Origin: JAVJQS01 sp040218815 | GTDB lineage: Bacteria > Bacteroidota > Bacteroidia > Flavobacteriales_E > Vicingaceae | Length of the DNA stretch: 64,000 nt | Reading direction: 5' to 3' | Assembly: GCA_040218815.1 (NCBI GenBank) | Contig: JAVJQS010000002.1 | Span: 39,518-103,517, forward strand | Part shown: positions 10,501 to 18,619 of the stretch, piece by piece | Numbering within the stretch: position 1 is the stretch's first letter | How the letters are laid out: every line of letters begins with the position of its first letter | Notes under the pieces: model-generated | The model's input: only the letters and a program-made list of their open reading frames with translations | Database searches by the model: none | Told to the model about the DNA's origin: nothing | Position numbers and translations under genes: made by a program

Positions 10501-13294
10501 CTACAAGATCAGTTTAACAACTGAAAAAGAAGGTTGTCAAAATACCTTCACTCACCCAACAGCAGTTCAGGTGAATGGCGTAAAAGCAAACTTTTCAATT
10601 GACCAATTGACTAACTGCTATCCTATTCAAGCTGTTATAGAAGATACGAATTCAAATTCTTCTCAGTGGGAGTGGATAATTGAAAATGACACCATCCATA
10701 ATTCAAATCAATATACATTTAATACACAAGACAGTTCTATCAATATTTCATTAAAAGTTACAGCAAAAAATGGCTGTGTTGACTCTACTAGTAAGTTATT
10801 TACTCCTACTGTTCTCAGTTCAAATTTTGAACTTTCAGACACAGTTGGATGTGCTCCATTAAGTGTGAAGTTTACCAATAAGGCCAAGCGTTTTGTCTCT
10901 TCTCACTGGAGTTTTGGTGATGGTGATACTTCAACTGTTAATGACCCTACTCATGTTTATGATCATGAAGGCGTTTATAGCGTTCGCTTAATCACGAGGA
11001 GCATAGATGGATGTATAGACACTACCATCTATAAAAATGCTATTCGTGTTTCTTCCATTCAAGCTAAATATAGCACTACTTTTAATAGTACTTGCGCACC
11101 AATGATGGTGAACTTTGAGAATAAATCTATCAATGCGACTGCATGGAATTGGAGCTTTGGAGATGGCTCAACATCAACTGCTAAAAATCCATTTAAAATT
11201 TATAATAATTCTGGGGGTTTTGATATTTCATTGATTGTATCTAATAACATCGGCTGCAGCGATACTCTGTTGAATAGAAAAGAGATCACTGTCCCAGGGC
11301 CAATTACTAAATTTTCAGTATCCGACTCTGTTGTTTGCGGAATTAAACCTTTGCAGTTTAATGACTCTTCACTAAATGCTGTTGAGTGGAGCTGGTTTTT
11401 TGGGGATGGCTCTACCTCCCAACAACAAAACCCTTCACATACTTACCTCGCAAAAGGAAAGTATAGTGCAATGCTAACTACTAAGGATTCTTCAGGCTGC
11501 GAGGGCTTTTTCACCCTACCTGAAAAAATAAAAATGGACTATATTCCGAAAGCAGACTTTTCCATTAAAGACACTATTGGTTGCACACCATTTAAGGTAG
11601 ATATATATTCTAGAAGTAGCAATGTAAGTAAATGGAAATGGGACATGGGTAATGGAGTAGTTAAATCAGATAGTTTATCAAGTTATACTTATAATAATGC
11701 AGGGTCTTACTCCATTTCCCTAAGCGTTGAAAATAGCGCTGGATGCAAAGACAGTATCAGGTTTGATAGCATTATTGCTCTTCAAACACCAAAGGCAACT
11801 GTTGAAACAGTTGACCCATTGTGCAATAATGAACAGCCAATAGTACTGAAAGCTAAAAAAGAGGGAGGTAAGTGGTTTGGGAAAGGAATAACAGATAGCA
11901 ATATTGGGAATTACGCTCCGCGAAAAGCTAATGTTGGTATTGATACTGTTCTTTACAGTTTTCAAGGGTCTTGCCCTGTTAGTGATACTGTTTTTATCGA
12001 AATAAAAGAAGCGCCTGAGGTAGATTTTGTAGTCGATAAAATGGAGGGGTGTTACGATTTAGAAGCAACATTTGAAACTGTATACTTAAAGCCGCTCTCT
12101 TTCAATTTAATCCCAACTTACACTTGGAAACAAAATGGAATTGAATTTAGTGACTCTTCTACTGTAACAAAGTCCTTTGGGCCTGGACGTTATGATATTA
12201 GTCTGAATGTAAAAACTTCAAATGGATGTAGTGAAGAACTAATAAAAAAGCAGCTGATTAATGTATTTGACTCCATACCACATAAAACCAATATAGAAAG
12301 AGTATCTGTATTAAATGATGGAGAAGTGCTGATAGAATGGGATAAGAATACTGACATTGCATTCAGCGAGCATATTTTATATCGAAAGTCTTCTTTAGAT
12401 GGCTCATTCGAAGCAATTAAGACCTTTACAAACCCCGACCAGACAAGTTTTGTTGACAAAAAGTTAAACACCCTAGACTCAACTTACTGTTATAAAATTA
12501 TTGCTGTAGATAAATGTGACCAAAAATTAAAGCTCAGTGAAGCCTCTTTTCATTGCACCATAAATATTTCTGCAAATAAGGAAGATAAAAACTCAGTGAA
12601 GATTAAGTGGAGTGAATATATTGGCTGTAATGTAAGTTCTTATGAGATATTAAGGTGTGGTAAATCAATGAGTAATCCAGAAGTAATTGCAAAAGTAAAT
12701 TCAAAGCAACTCAGCTTTATTGACACCTCAGCCTATTGCAACTATCAATATAGTTACAGAGTAAAAGCGCTAGGTCCAGCAGGACTTATTAAAGGATCTT
12801 TTAGTGATACTTCAATTGCCAAAATGAAAGGTGTTTCTGAATTACAAAAATCAGAAATTATCAGGGCCACTGTAGAAGAAAATAATGCTGTCTTAATTGA
12901 ATGGGAGCCGGTAAAAGTAGCCCCAGAGTTTGCAACTGGTTATGTGATCTATCGTTCATTGGACAATAAAGAATTTAGTCCACTGACTTTTGTATCAAAG
13001 GATTACACAAGCTATACTGACCAGACAACATCGGTAATGAAAGAACAGTACTTCTATCAAATCGAGGTGATTAACACTTGTGAAAATAAGAATGAAGTCA
13101 CAAATACTGGTTCTTCGATTCTTTTAGAAGCCACACAATTGGATGATAAAAAAGGCAAGCTAAACTGGACGGATTACGTAAAATGGAATAATGGAACAAA
13201 AAGCTATGAAATCCAGCGTTTAAATGAATTTAATCAATGGGAAACCATTCAAGTTGTTCCGGCAAACATTCGCGAAATAATTGTCAACTTCTAA
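7520..13294 (+). CDS. Giant PKD-repeat surface protein without sorting domain
   Basis: A 1924-residue exported protein. The N-terminus (FLTLLFISITTIGLC) is a signal peptide. Residues about 30-1420 hold roughly 17 PKD-type beta-sandwich repeats, each marked by a WxFGDG-like motif (WDFGDGNSS, WNWSFGDGDSS) and a closing GxYxVxL strand. A Gly/Pro-rich linker at about 685-705 divides the array. Two degenerate repeats follow, then three to four fibronectin III-like segments (about 1590-1924). Such proteins act as adhesins or cell-surface scaffolds in Bacteroidota and normally end in a type B T9SS sorting domain. This one stops inside an Fn3-like segment (ANIREIIVNF) with no sorting domain. The missing piece seems to be the separate gene at 13628, beyond a terminator. 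The protein may be truncated, or it may rely on that gene. Confidence 0.85.
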   Translation: MGFFHQKNFFLTLLFISITTIGLCQGTSPVANFQLSADKGCAPFTVSVTNTSSNANQYSWGFGNGNSSSLVQPSIVFASKGVFDVRLIAKDTAGNADTLVKTVLVNEIPTADFSYVVKSMCLNQNQISFTNHSTQGLNYTWDFGDGNSSTLSNPTYSYADSGNYRVKLIVSDSIGCSSFKQANQVIRIEKTPELEFTVSDTLGCDTSQQFSFNCPTDSIANWLWDFGDGTTSNTQNPSHTYSSKGVYNIKLITTNQFNCLDTLEKLNYINVYKEPHLDFSSSLTSGCRPLNVSFYNDSTNKGSSLSWSFGDGRRLNSDSITTTFDSSGSYSITLISSYQNGCIDSITKPNFIQVNGDSKPSFTTDSMRLCKGGSIKFRNTSLGGNSCTFNWNFGDSVRSTAKNPSHTYNQTGSYTVTLTATDSNSCSSTYSKTIDINKTRASFSVDKTSGCLPLTVNFKNHSTIADKWFWDFGDGDTSHQISPSHTYYSSGKFDVSLVIETNSGCLDSIVHHDFIHVFDDTISTNLSDTITGCLPLPIDFSDNQLGAVEWQWDFGNGDTSMAKAPSYTYQSPGTFTISLKTLNSNGCPIYFENYAIIKIDSIEPKISTLQFDCSNTTIQLTDSTENISSWLWNFGDGTYSTLQSPVHKFPDTLVYNISLTLISNNGCSRSVYLPSYIDFTNCLAGGQGPGSFNGGTSPPNNADSINSNTIFAQNCAPQIVQLTNPDTNAFAWNWSFGDGDSSSVEHPIHVYRTPGVFDVQLITEDSVGKDTILWNDYITVSGPTSNFTSSISYDCDSASVSFNNTSIGTSSWIWRFADVYDSSSITLTHKYPYSNRNYPIQLIVNDSMGCSSSKMKILNFPKNEISFDLPDSACIGDSIFFSASDTSARYFWDFGDGTTDSSLTAIHNYSQGGTYPIQVISKNAMGCESIHTLGSIEIKGANAQFQLIDSVGCINEYYTFKPSDLSADSYHWNIGNIHSSRLQLSSFKLANPGSYKISLTTEKEGCQNTFTHPTAVQVNGVKANFSIDQLTNCYPIQAVIEDTNSNSSQWEWIIENDTIHNSNQYTFNTQDSSINISLKVTAKNGCVDSTSKLFTPTVLSSNFELSDTVGCAPLSVKFTNKAKRFVSSHWSFGDGDTSTVNDPTHVYDHEGVYSVRLITRSIDGCIDTTIYKNAIRVSSIQAKYSTTFNSTCAPMMVNFENKSINATAWNWSFGDGSTSTAKNPFKIYNNSGGFDISLIVSNNIGCSDTLLNRKEITVPGPITKFSVSDSVVCGIKPLQFNDSSLNAVEWSWFFGDGSTSQQQNPSHTYLAKGKYSAMLTTKDSSGCEGFFTLPEKIKMDYIPKADFSIKDTIGCTPFKVDIYSRSSNVSKWKWDMGNGVVKSDSLSSYTYNNAGSYSISLSVENSAGCKDSIRFDSIIALQTPKATVETVDPLCNNEQPIVLKAKKEGGKWFGKGITDSNIGNYAPRKANVGIDTVLYSFQGSCPVSDTVFIEIKEAPEVDFVVDKMEGCYDLEATFETVYLKPLSFNLIPTYTWKQNGIEFSDSSTVTKSFGPGRYDISLNVKTSNGCSEELIKKQLINVFDSIPHKTNIERVSVLNDGEVLIEWDKNTDIAFSEHILYRKSSLDGSFEAIKTFTNPDQTSFVDKKLNTLDSTYCYKIIAVDKCDQKLKLSEASFHCTINISANKEDKNSVKIKWSEYIGCNVSSYEILRCGKSMSNPEVIAKVNSKQLSFIDTSAYCNYQYSYRVKALGPAGLIKGSFSDTSIAKMKGVSELQKSEIIRATVEENNAVLIEWEPVKVAPEFATGYVIYRSLDNKEFSPLTFVSKDYTSYTDQTTSVMKEQYFYQIEVINTCENKNEVTNTGSSILLEATQLDDKKGKLNWTDYVKWNNGTKSYEIQRLNEFNQWETIQVVPANIREIIVNF

Positions 13295-13627
13295 TTTAAT
13301 TTCCTGAGTTGAATGATTACTTAGAAGCTCCCGGTTTGCTTTTTGACCATATAGAAGGTAGTCATTTTGAGTATTAGGGAGATAAACTCTTGAAATTTAA
13401 CCTTGCAGATTATTCCTACTGAAATAATCTACTCAAATTCCAACACTAAAAAGTGCCTTATCTAAAAGCACCTTAGCTAATCATTCAGCTAAGGTGCTTT
13501 TCAATTAAGGTGGTTTAAGTTAAAATTTATGCGGTTGTATTTACTCCCTTCACGTTGGGAAATTGGTTCTTTAAAGGCTACCAGTAAAGATGTACAATTA
13601 CCTTGTGAATGACCAATTTATTGTAAA
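13295..13627. other. Spacer between PKD protein and orphan sorting-domain gene
   Basis: A 333-base non-coding stretch that holds a strong hairpin terminator (13464-13501) and must also hold the promoter of the next gene. No reading frame continues the Fn3 segment of the upstream protein through it. It separates two pieces that in related proteins are fused, so it may mark an insertion or rearrangement. Confidence 0.6.
13464..13501 (+). terminator. Rho-independent terminator after the PKD gene
   Basis: Perfect 15-bp stem AAAAGCACCTTAGCT / AGCTAAGGTGCTTTT with an 8-base loop. The A and T tracts at the stem ends make it work on either strand. It should end the PKD-gene transcript and isolates it from the downstream gene. 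Confidence 0.88.
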
Positions 13628-14101
13628 ATGGAATTAAAGCAAGCTAAGTTTTTTACGCTAATTAAATTTTTTACACCATTACTTTTTATTTTTCATATTG
13701 GGAATGCTACTGCCCAAACTAAGGCAACTTATTCAATTGGAAAAGAGAACTACAGGGTGGTTGCCATAAAAAAAGACACCAACAGAATTGAAAGTGTTTC
13801 TAATGCTGTAGAGTTCGCAAAGTCTACAACTATTTATTTCCCTAATGCTTTTACTCCCGACAATGATGGAGCAAATGACACATTTGGAGCAGTTGGGCTT
13901 AATGCTGAGGAATATGAATTGAAAATCTTTAATCGTTGGGGCGAATTACTATTTGAATCAAAAAATATAACGAATAAGTGGGACGGCACACATAACGGAA
14001 AACTTGTTTCAGACGGTGTATATGTCTACACCTTTTTTGCTCGGGAAGCAGCAACCGGTAAAAAAATATCAAAATCTGGAACAGTAACTCTTCTGCTGTA
14101 G
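13628..14101 (+). CDS. Small exported protein that is mostly a type B T9SS sorting domain
   Basis: 157 residues. The N-terminus (FFTPLLFIFHIGNATAQ) is a signal peptide. Next comes about 35 residues that look like the end of an Fn3 domain (YRVVAIKKDTNRIESVSNAV). From about residue 68 there is a complete gliding-motility-associated C-terminal domain: IYFPNAFTPDNDGANDTF, then KIFNRWGELLFES, WDGTHNGK and GVYVYTFFA. This domain normally closes a large adhesin and directs export through T9SS with a PorP/SprF partner, and such a partner follows 25 bases downstream. The Fn3 remnant matches what the C-terminus of the upstream PKD protein lacks, so I infer a split of one ancestral gene. Whether the free domain works in trans is unknown. 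Confidence 0.82.
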   Translation: MELKQAKFFTLIKFFTPLLFIFHIGNATAQTKATYSIGKENYRVVAIKKDTNRIESVSNAVEFAKSTTIYFPNAFTPDNDGANDTFGAVGLNAEEYELKIFNRWGELLFESKNITNKWDGTHNGKLVSDGVYVYTFFAREAATGKKISKSGTVTLLL

Positions 14102-14126
14102 AAAACGAGAATAAATATATAAACCG

Positions 14127-15080
14127 ATGAAACACTTTTACTTATTAGTTTTAGGAATCATGCTGTTCATTAGCTCGGCTAATTCACAGCAAACTTATTT
14201 CTCACAGTTTTATACAACTTCAATGTACCTCAATCCTTCATTAACTGGAATTAATGAAGAGTCGAGACTTACGATGAACTTTCAAAACCATTGGCCTCAA
14301 ATTGAAAATTCATTTATTACACAAAATGTAAGCTTTGAAAGTAACTTATCTCGCTTCAATAACGGGTTGGGAGTAAATGTCTATAGAGATCAGGCTGGCG
14401 ACGGAATGCTGACTGTAACATCATTCAGTGGAGCATATGCACATGAATTAAAACTATATAATGATCTTTATTTAAGGCTTGGAGTAAAAGCGGGTTTTGT
14501 TCAAAAAAATGTTGCTTGGGACAAACTTGTTTTTGAAGACATGATTGATTCTCGAGATGGAGTAGTTTATACTACTCAGCAGAAATTTGGAGAAGCTATA
14601 ACATATGCAGATCTATCTTCAGGAATATTCATTTATAATGACACCTATTATGGTGGCTTTTCTATTAATCACTTAAATCAAGCCCAAGCTGGACTAATCA
14701 ATCAAAATGGAAAATCAAGGTTAGAGAGAAGCTATACCATTCATGGAGGAGCTAAGTTTATTATGAATGGAAATGAAGATTATAGTATCTCCCCCAATTT
14801 AATACTAAGCAAACAGGGCACATTTAAAAAGCTCAATGCAGGGGGGTATGTTGAAGCGAATCACCTCCTATTTGGTCTTTGGTATGCAAGTACTGAAGAA
14901 ATGATTGTGATGGTTGGGTTTCAAGGAAACCAATTTCAAATTGGATACTCTTATGACATGTATCCGGAAAACACTATTGGCTCAAGTTTAGGCTCTCACG
15001 AACTATCCTATATACAAACCTTTAAGAAAAGAAATAAGAAACGGAGGAACTATAGAACTACTCCTTGTCCAAAATTTTAA
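14127..15080 (+). CDS. PorP/SprF family type IX secretion outer-membrane protein
   Basis: 317 residues with signal peptide MKHFYLLVLGIMLFISSANS. The mature part opens with the family signature QQTYFSQFYTTSMYLNPSLTG and continues as alternating beta strands typical of a 12-14 strand barrel, with the usual LYLRLGVKAGF and SPNLILSKQG motifs. Members help type B sorting-domain cargo reach or attach to the cell surface. It lies 25 bases after a type B sorting domain and 11 bases before a type A cargo gene, so the three probably form one operon. A second family member is encoded at 35582-36505 beside the giant SprB-like gene, with the same pairing logic. Confidence 0.9.
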   Translation: MKHFYLLVLGIMLFISSANSQQTYFSQFYTTSMYLNPSLTGINEESRLTMNFQNHWPQIENSFITQNVSFESNLSRFNNGLGVNVYRDQAGDGMLTVTSFSGAYAHELKLYNDLYLRLGVKAGFVQKNVAWDKLVFEDMIDSRDGVVYTTQQKFGEAITYADLSSGIFIYNDTYYGGFSINHLNQAQAGLINQNGKSRLERSYTIHGGAKFIMNGNEDYSISPNLILSKQGTFKKLNAGGYVEANHLLFGLWYASTEEMIVMVGFQGNQFQIGYSYDMYPENTIGSSLGSHELSYIQTFKKRNKKRRNYRTTPCPKF

Positions 15081-15091
15081 ACTCAAAAAGT

Positions 15092-16330
15092 ATGAAAATG
15101 AATACTATATTACTGAAATTATCAACTTTTATATGCATTTCGCTATTACCATACCTCGCAAAATCGCAGATGAGCTCTTCCATGGATGGAAATTGGGGCA
15201 ATGCTTCAAACTGGTCTAATGGTGTACCTGGCGAAGGAGATGTTGTAACTATTTCAAATAATTTTACGCTTGATAGTGATATTAGTATTAATAATAATGG
15301 TTCTTATATAGTAAGTAGTGGATCTATAATCGATCCTCAAGGAGGAAAAAAACACAAAATAAATATAGAAGACTTTGGATACCTTGAAGTTTCAGGAAAT
15401 GTATTTATTGGTGGAGACTTGGATATTGAAGATAATGGTGAACTGATTATTAGAGGCTGCGATACGCTTATCGTTGGTGGAAGTTTAGGCCTTAATAATA
15501 ATTCAAAAATAACCTTAGAGGAATGTGCTGTCATTATAGTAGAAAAAGATTTAAAAATAAAGAATGATGTATTGGCAACTATAGATGGAAATATTATTGT
15601 TGATGGCAAATTAGAGACTAAAAACGATGCTATAATATCAGGGATTGGCTATATTGAAACAGGGAAAAAAATTGATATCAAAGGCAATTCTTCAATATTT
15701 GGAAGTACTTCTGGGTGCAATTCAGGACCTTGTGCCACAGGCACAGGGAACCCACTGCCCATTGTTTTAGGTGCATTTGAGGCGGATTTTTTAAGTGCCG
15801 ATGCTGTTGAAGTTAGATGGGAAACGCTTTCTGAAGTAAATAATGACTTTTTTACTTTATATTATTCAACAACTGGTGAAAAATTTATAGAAGCTAAAAA
15901 AATTACAGGAGCTGGAAATAGTAATGAATTGTTGGTTTATAAAGCCCTTATTAATAGGCTAAACTCCAATACCATTTATTTAAAATTAAAGCAAACTGAC
16001 TTTGATGGTAATTCTGAAGAATTCAAACCAATTGTAATTAATAGAAAGTCAATTCAACAATCTTTTTCTGATGATGTATTGTTATTTCCTAACCCTGGTG
16101 ATGGAAAATCTCTATTTCTTCTATTTAAAGACCTGAAACCACAAACGCTTAAAGTTATGCTTTTCAATTCTTCTGGTGAACAGATCTTAACTAGATTAAT
16201 TACCAACCATGTAAATGAAAACTCTTTAAAAATTGAGCTTTTAAATGGAGTGACTCTCAATAAAGGACTCTATATTGTTCGTGTTGTGTCTTCAAATACA
16301 AAAGTAGAAAAGAAATACATCGTTCATTAA
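15092..16330 (+). CDS. Exported beta-helix-like protein with type A T9SS sorting domain
   Basis: 412 residues from the ATG at 15092. An in-frame TTG at 15065 would overlap the previous gene and spoil the signal peptide, so I prefer the ATG. After the signal peptide (STFICISLLPYLAKSQ) comes a GNWGNASNWSNGVPGEGD motif common at the start of Bacteroidota surface proteins. Short repeats rich in I/V, G, N and D follow (about 50-200), suggesting a parallel beta-helix. A linker holding CNSGPCATG leads to a beta-sandwich (about 220-325). The last 80 residues, starting LFPNPGDGKSLFLLF and ending YIVRVVSSNTKVEKKYIVH, are a type A sorting domain. The binding target is unknown. Confidence 0.82.
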   Translation: MKMNTILLKLSTFICISLLPYLAKSQMSSSMDGNWGNASNWSNGVPGEGDVVTISNNFTLDSDISINNNGSYIVSSGSIIDPQGGKKHKINIEDFGYLEVSGNVFIGGDLDIEDNGELIIRGCDTLIVGGSLGLNNNSKITLEECAVIIVEKDLKIKNDVLATIDGNIIVDGKLETKNDAIISGIGYIETGKKIDIKGNSSIFGSTSGCNSGPCATGTGNPLPIVLGAFEADFLSADAVEVRWETLSEVNNDFFTLYYSTTGEKFIEAKKITGAGNSNELLVYKALINRLNSNTIYLKLKQTDFDGNSEEFKPIVINRKSIQQSFSDDVLLFPNPGDGKSLFLLFKDLKPQTLKVMLFNSSGEQILTRLITNHVNENSLKIELLNGVTLNKGLYIVRVVSSNTKVEKKYIVH

Positions 16331-16351
16331 AAGTCATTAATTATTAAATAG

Positions 16352-16393
16352 CCCTCTATTTACTTCAAAAAATAAGTAGTTAGAGGGTTTTTT
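16352..16393 (+). terminator. Rho-independent terminator after the T9SS cargo operon
   Basis: CCCTCTA (16352-16358) pairs with TAGAGGG (16381-16387). The stem extends inward imperfectly through TTTACTT/AAGTAG and is followed by six T residues. It lies 22 bases after the stop of the type A cargo gene. Confidence 0.8.
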
Positions 16394-17049
16394 CTATCAC
16401 CCTTCTAAATAACTATTTAAGCTGTGGAAATTTCTATTCTGCAATTAAAAACGGCTCCACTTTAATGCTAATTTAATATACATTTAATGTTCTAGCTTGT
16501 AACCTATTCCCTTTAAGCTGGAGACCGTTACAAAGATGCCCTGATTCAATTGATTTATAAAAAGTGGCTATAGTCCTCTCTATACAGCATTAGAAAAGTT
16601 CAATTATTCTACTCCCATTGCAGAGCTTACAATTTGCCAAAGCGATGGCTATTAAATAAATGTTTTTAACTTCACTAGGACAATTAAATCGAGAGATTGT
16701 ATCGTTTATTTAATTAGAATAGGCTTGTTAAATCGCCTGATTTATATATAGGTTCTATTATCCTTAGGTTAATTCAAATGATCTCATTGTGGTTAAATTC
16801 ATGTAAATTTTGAATAAGTGAAGCTTGGTTCACTAGATTATCTATAGGGCTTGATAGATTCGATTTACATAAATAAAAAAGTTTCTAAAAGAGCAAAATT
16901 TGTTGTTGGGTGAATTTGAACCACTGACAACTATTCTGCGCTTTTAGAAACCGATTAAGAGTCTAAGAAAGTTTTCCTTTTTTTGAGTGAATCCCAAACT
17001 TAGGTTAAGGCATACCCCTCCCTTTTTTAAAATTCATGCTTAAACTAAT
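16394..17049. other. Long non-coding stretch
   Basis: About 650 bases without a credible reading frame, lying between a plus-strand terminator and the 3' end of a minus-strand gene, so no promoter for an annotated gene is needed here. The only notable structure is the 71-bp dyad element at 16881-16951. The rest is AT-rich sequence that I cannot interpret. It could be decayed coding DNA or carry a small RNA. Confidence 0.5.
16881..16951. repeat. 71-bp dyad element of tRNA-like size
   Basis: An 11-bp perfect inverted repeat (GTTTCTAAAAG at 16881-16891, CTTTTAGAAAC at 16941-16951) encloses an inner 5-bp stem (GTTGT 16902-16906, ACAAC 16927-16931). The minus strand holds GTGGTTCAAATTCAC, which resembles a tRNA T-arm. 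There is no anticodon arm, D-arm or CCA-type acceptor layout, so it is not a functional tRNA. It could be a structured RNA, a decayed tRNA or attachment site, or a miniature inverted-repeat element. Confidence 0.55.
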
Positions 17050-17565
17050 TTAATTCTTAGCCATTTCATTATTTGAGCTAAAACTAGTGCTCTTTAGTCT
17101 GTTTTTTGTATACTCCTTATTAAATTCGAACTCTCTATTCTGGTGGTTTAATTCTAAAATAGCCATTGGAAAGTCATATGAGTCATTGTCTAAATACGGC
17201 TCTTTTTTTACTAAGCCGACGTCAAATTTGTAAGTTTTAGAGCTAAAGTCTATATTTTGGGTCTTATCTGTTTTAATTATTATTCTTTTAGTAAAAAATC
17301 CTTCTTTTTCAAATTGAAGGGTGTAATACTTTTCACTATCAGCAATAAAAACAAATTTTCCATTTGATTTAGTCTCAAGCGTTGAAATACATTTGTTGTC
17401 GTCAAACACTTTTACAATCACATCTTTGGACTTCTTGCCATCTATAAAGGTATAACCCACGAACTTATGATCATTAATGTTTTGGGCTGATAAATTTTTA
17501 GTATTAACCACTAATAGTGATAATACGAGTAATAGAAAGGTATAATTTTTTGATATTGACTTCAT
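17050..17565 (-). CDS. Small exported protein with carboxypeptidase-regulatory-like fold
   Basis: 171 residues with a signal peptide (FLLLVLSLLVVNTKNLSAQ). The mature part has the pattern of a one-domain CarboxypepD_reg/transthyretin-like beta-sandwich: VIVKVFDDNKCISTLETKSNGKF, then FEKEGFFTKRIIIKT. This is the fold found at the N-terminus of many Bacteroidota outer-membrane proteins, but no barrel or peptidase follows here. It is a clear paralogue of the next gene (shared ETKSNGKF core, KxGxxTK and the LVK segment near residue 120). No enzymatic residues are evident; a structural or binding role in the periplasm or at the surface is likely. I do not recognise a named family member. Confidence 0.7.
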   Translation of the reverse strand: MKSISKNYTFLLLVLSLLVVNTKNLSAQNINDHKFVGYTFIDGKKSKDVIVKVFDDNKCISTLETKSNGKFVFIADSEKYYTLQFEKEGFFTKRIIIKTDKTQNIDFSSKTYKFDVGLVKKEPYLDNDSYDFPMAILELNHQNREFEFNKEYTKNRLKSTSFSSNNEMAKN

Positions 17566-17768
17566 AGTTCTTGTTTTTAAATTTATAGTATAAACTTAGG
17601 TTTAGAGTCCCCTTTTTAAAATTACTGGCTTCCGATTGCCTCTGCTTAGTTTCCCAACGTATGCCTTATTGTATAGTAAAGAAATGTATGGTGTTGCTAT
17701 TAGACTTAGCGTTTAACATTTGTCGATACTAGAGTTTCTTGCAAAAGCCACTACTCATAAATACCAAT

Positions 17769-17796
17769 AAAAAAACTCATCGAATAAGATGAGTTT
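17769..17796 (-). terminator. Terminator downstream of the 17860 gene
   Basis: 9-bp stem AAACTCATC / GATGAGTTT with a 6-base loop. The A tract at 17769-17775 becomes a run of T on the minus strand. It lies about 65 bases after the stop of the minus-strand gene, so the two paralogues probably have separate transcripts. Confidence 0.78.
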
Positions 17797-17859
17797 AATG
17801 TCTTTGATTTTAATTTCCTAAAGAAGCTTTGCTAAAATCCCATATCATTACTTATTAAT

Positions 17860-18348
17860 CTATAAGTTACTTAAGGTTTCATTTAAGCTTTTAAAGTAAT
17901 ATTCTTTATTGCGATTACTTTTGTAAGTGAAACTATTGCTAATCCTATTTGGCTCAATAACATCAACCTTGGAGATAAACTCATCCTCCTTTTGGCCTTT
18001 TTTCATCTTTACTAGGTTAATTTCAAATTTAAACTTATTCATCTGGTCTTGATTCAGATCTATACTGGTTGTATTCACAATCAATTGCTTTGTCAAATAA
18101 CCAGGTTTTTTAAACTGCAGTATAAAGCTCTTACTTCCTTCTCCATAAAATGCAAATTTTCCATTTGACTTAGTTTCATAATTTGAAAAACAGGAGTCCC
18201 CTTCAAATACCTGAATTGTAACACCTTTTGCATTTTTATTATGAGTAGTAACTTTTCCTAAAAATTCATAGATAGTGCCATTCTGTGCTGACAATAATCC
18301 TGTGAAAATTAAAAGTGATAGTAGGGTGGTAAATTTTCTAATGTTCAT
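17860..18348 (-). CDS. Small exported protein, paralogue of the 17050 gene
   Basis: 162 residues with a signal peptide (TTLLSLLIFTGLLSAQ). One beta-sandwich domain of carboxypeptidase-regulatory type follows: VTIQVFEGDSCFSNYETKSN, FAFYGEGSKSFILQFKKPGY and LTKQLIVNT. The C-terminal 40 residues are polar and not conserved with the paralogue. The pair likely arose by tandem duplication, and each copy seems to have its own terminator or spacer. No catalytic site was seen. The function is unknown. Confidence 0.7.
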   Translation of the reverse strand: MNIRKFTTLLSLLIFTGLLSAQNGTIYEFLGKVTTHNKNAKGVTIQVFEGDSCFSNYETKSNGKFAFYGEGSKSFILQFKKPGYLTKQLIVNTTSIDLNQDQMNKFKFEINLVKMKKGQKEDEFISKVDVIEPNRISNSFTYKSNRNKEYYFKSLNETLSNL

Positions 18349-18592
18349 GGTTTTATTTTTATGTATTACGATGTAAACTTAGCGACAAGGTACTCCTAGT
18401 TGTGACATACAACTTCCTAATGCCAACTTCAACCTTCCTAACGTCTGAAAAATATTAATTGTAAGAGTAAAATGGCGCTACAACCCATTCTAAAAAGAAG
18501 TTCTAGCAGTATTAGTTATAAACTAATTTGAGCAATCTTCTTTTTTTTGAAATTAACTGCAATTTTATTAGCAGCTTATTTTATATTTTGGA

Positions 18593-18600
18593 TATGTTTG
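18593..18600 (+). promoter_or_regulatory. Candidate -7 promoter box (TATGTTTG)
   Basis: Exact match to the Bacteroidota -7 consensus TAnnTTTG, ending 19 bases before the ATG of the SHOCT lipoprotein gene. No clear TTTG -33 box at the usual distance. Confidence 0.5.
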
Positions 18601-18619
18601 TCACCTAATAAATTACTAC

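Noticed and set aside
16881..16951. A functional tRNA gene on the minus strand
   Set aside because: Only a T-arm-like piece is present. There is no D-arm, anticodon stem or normal acceptor arrangement.
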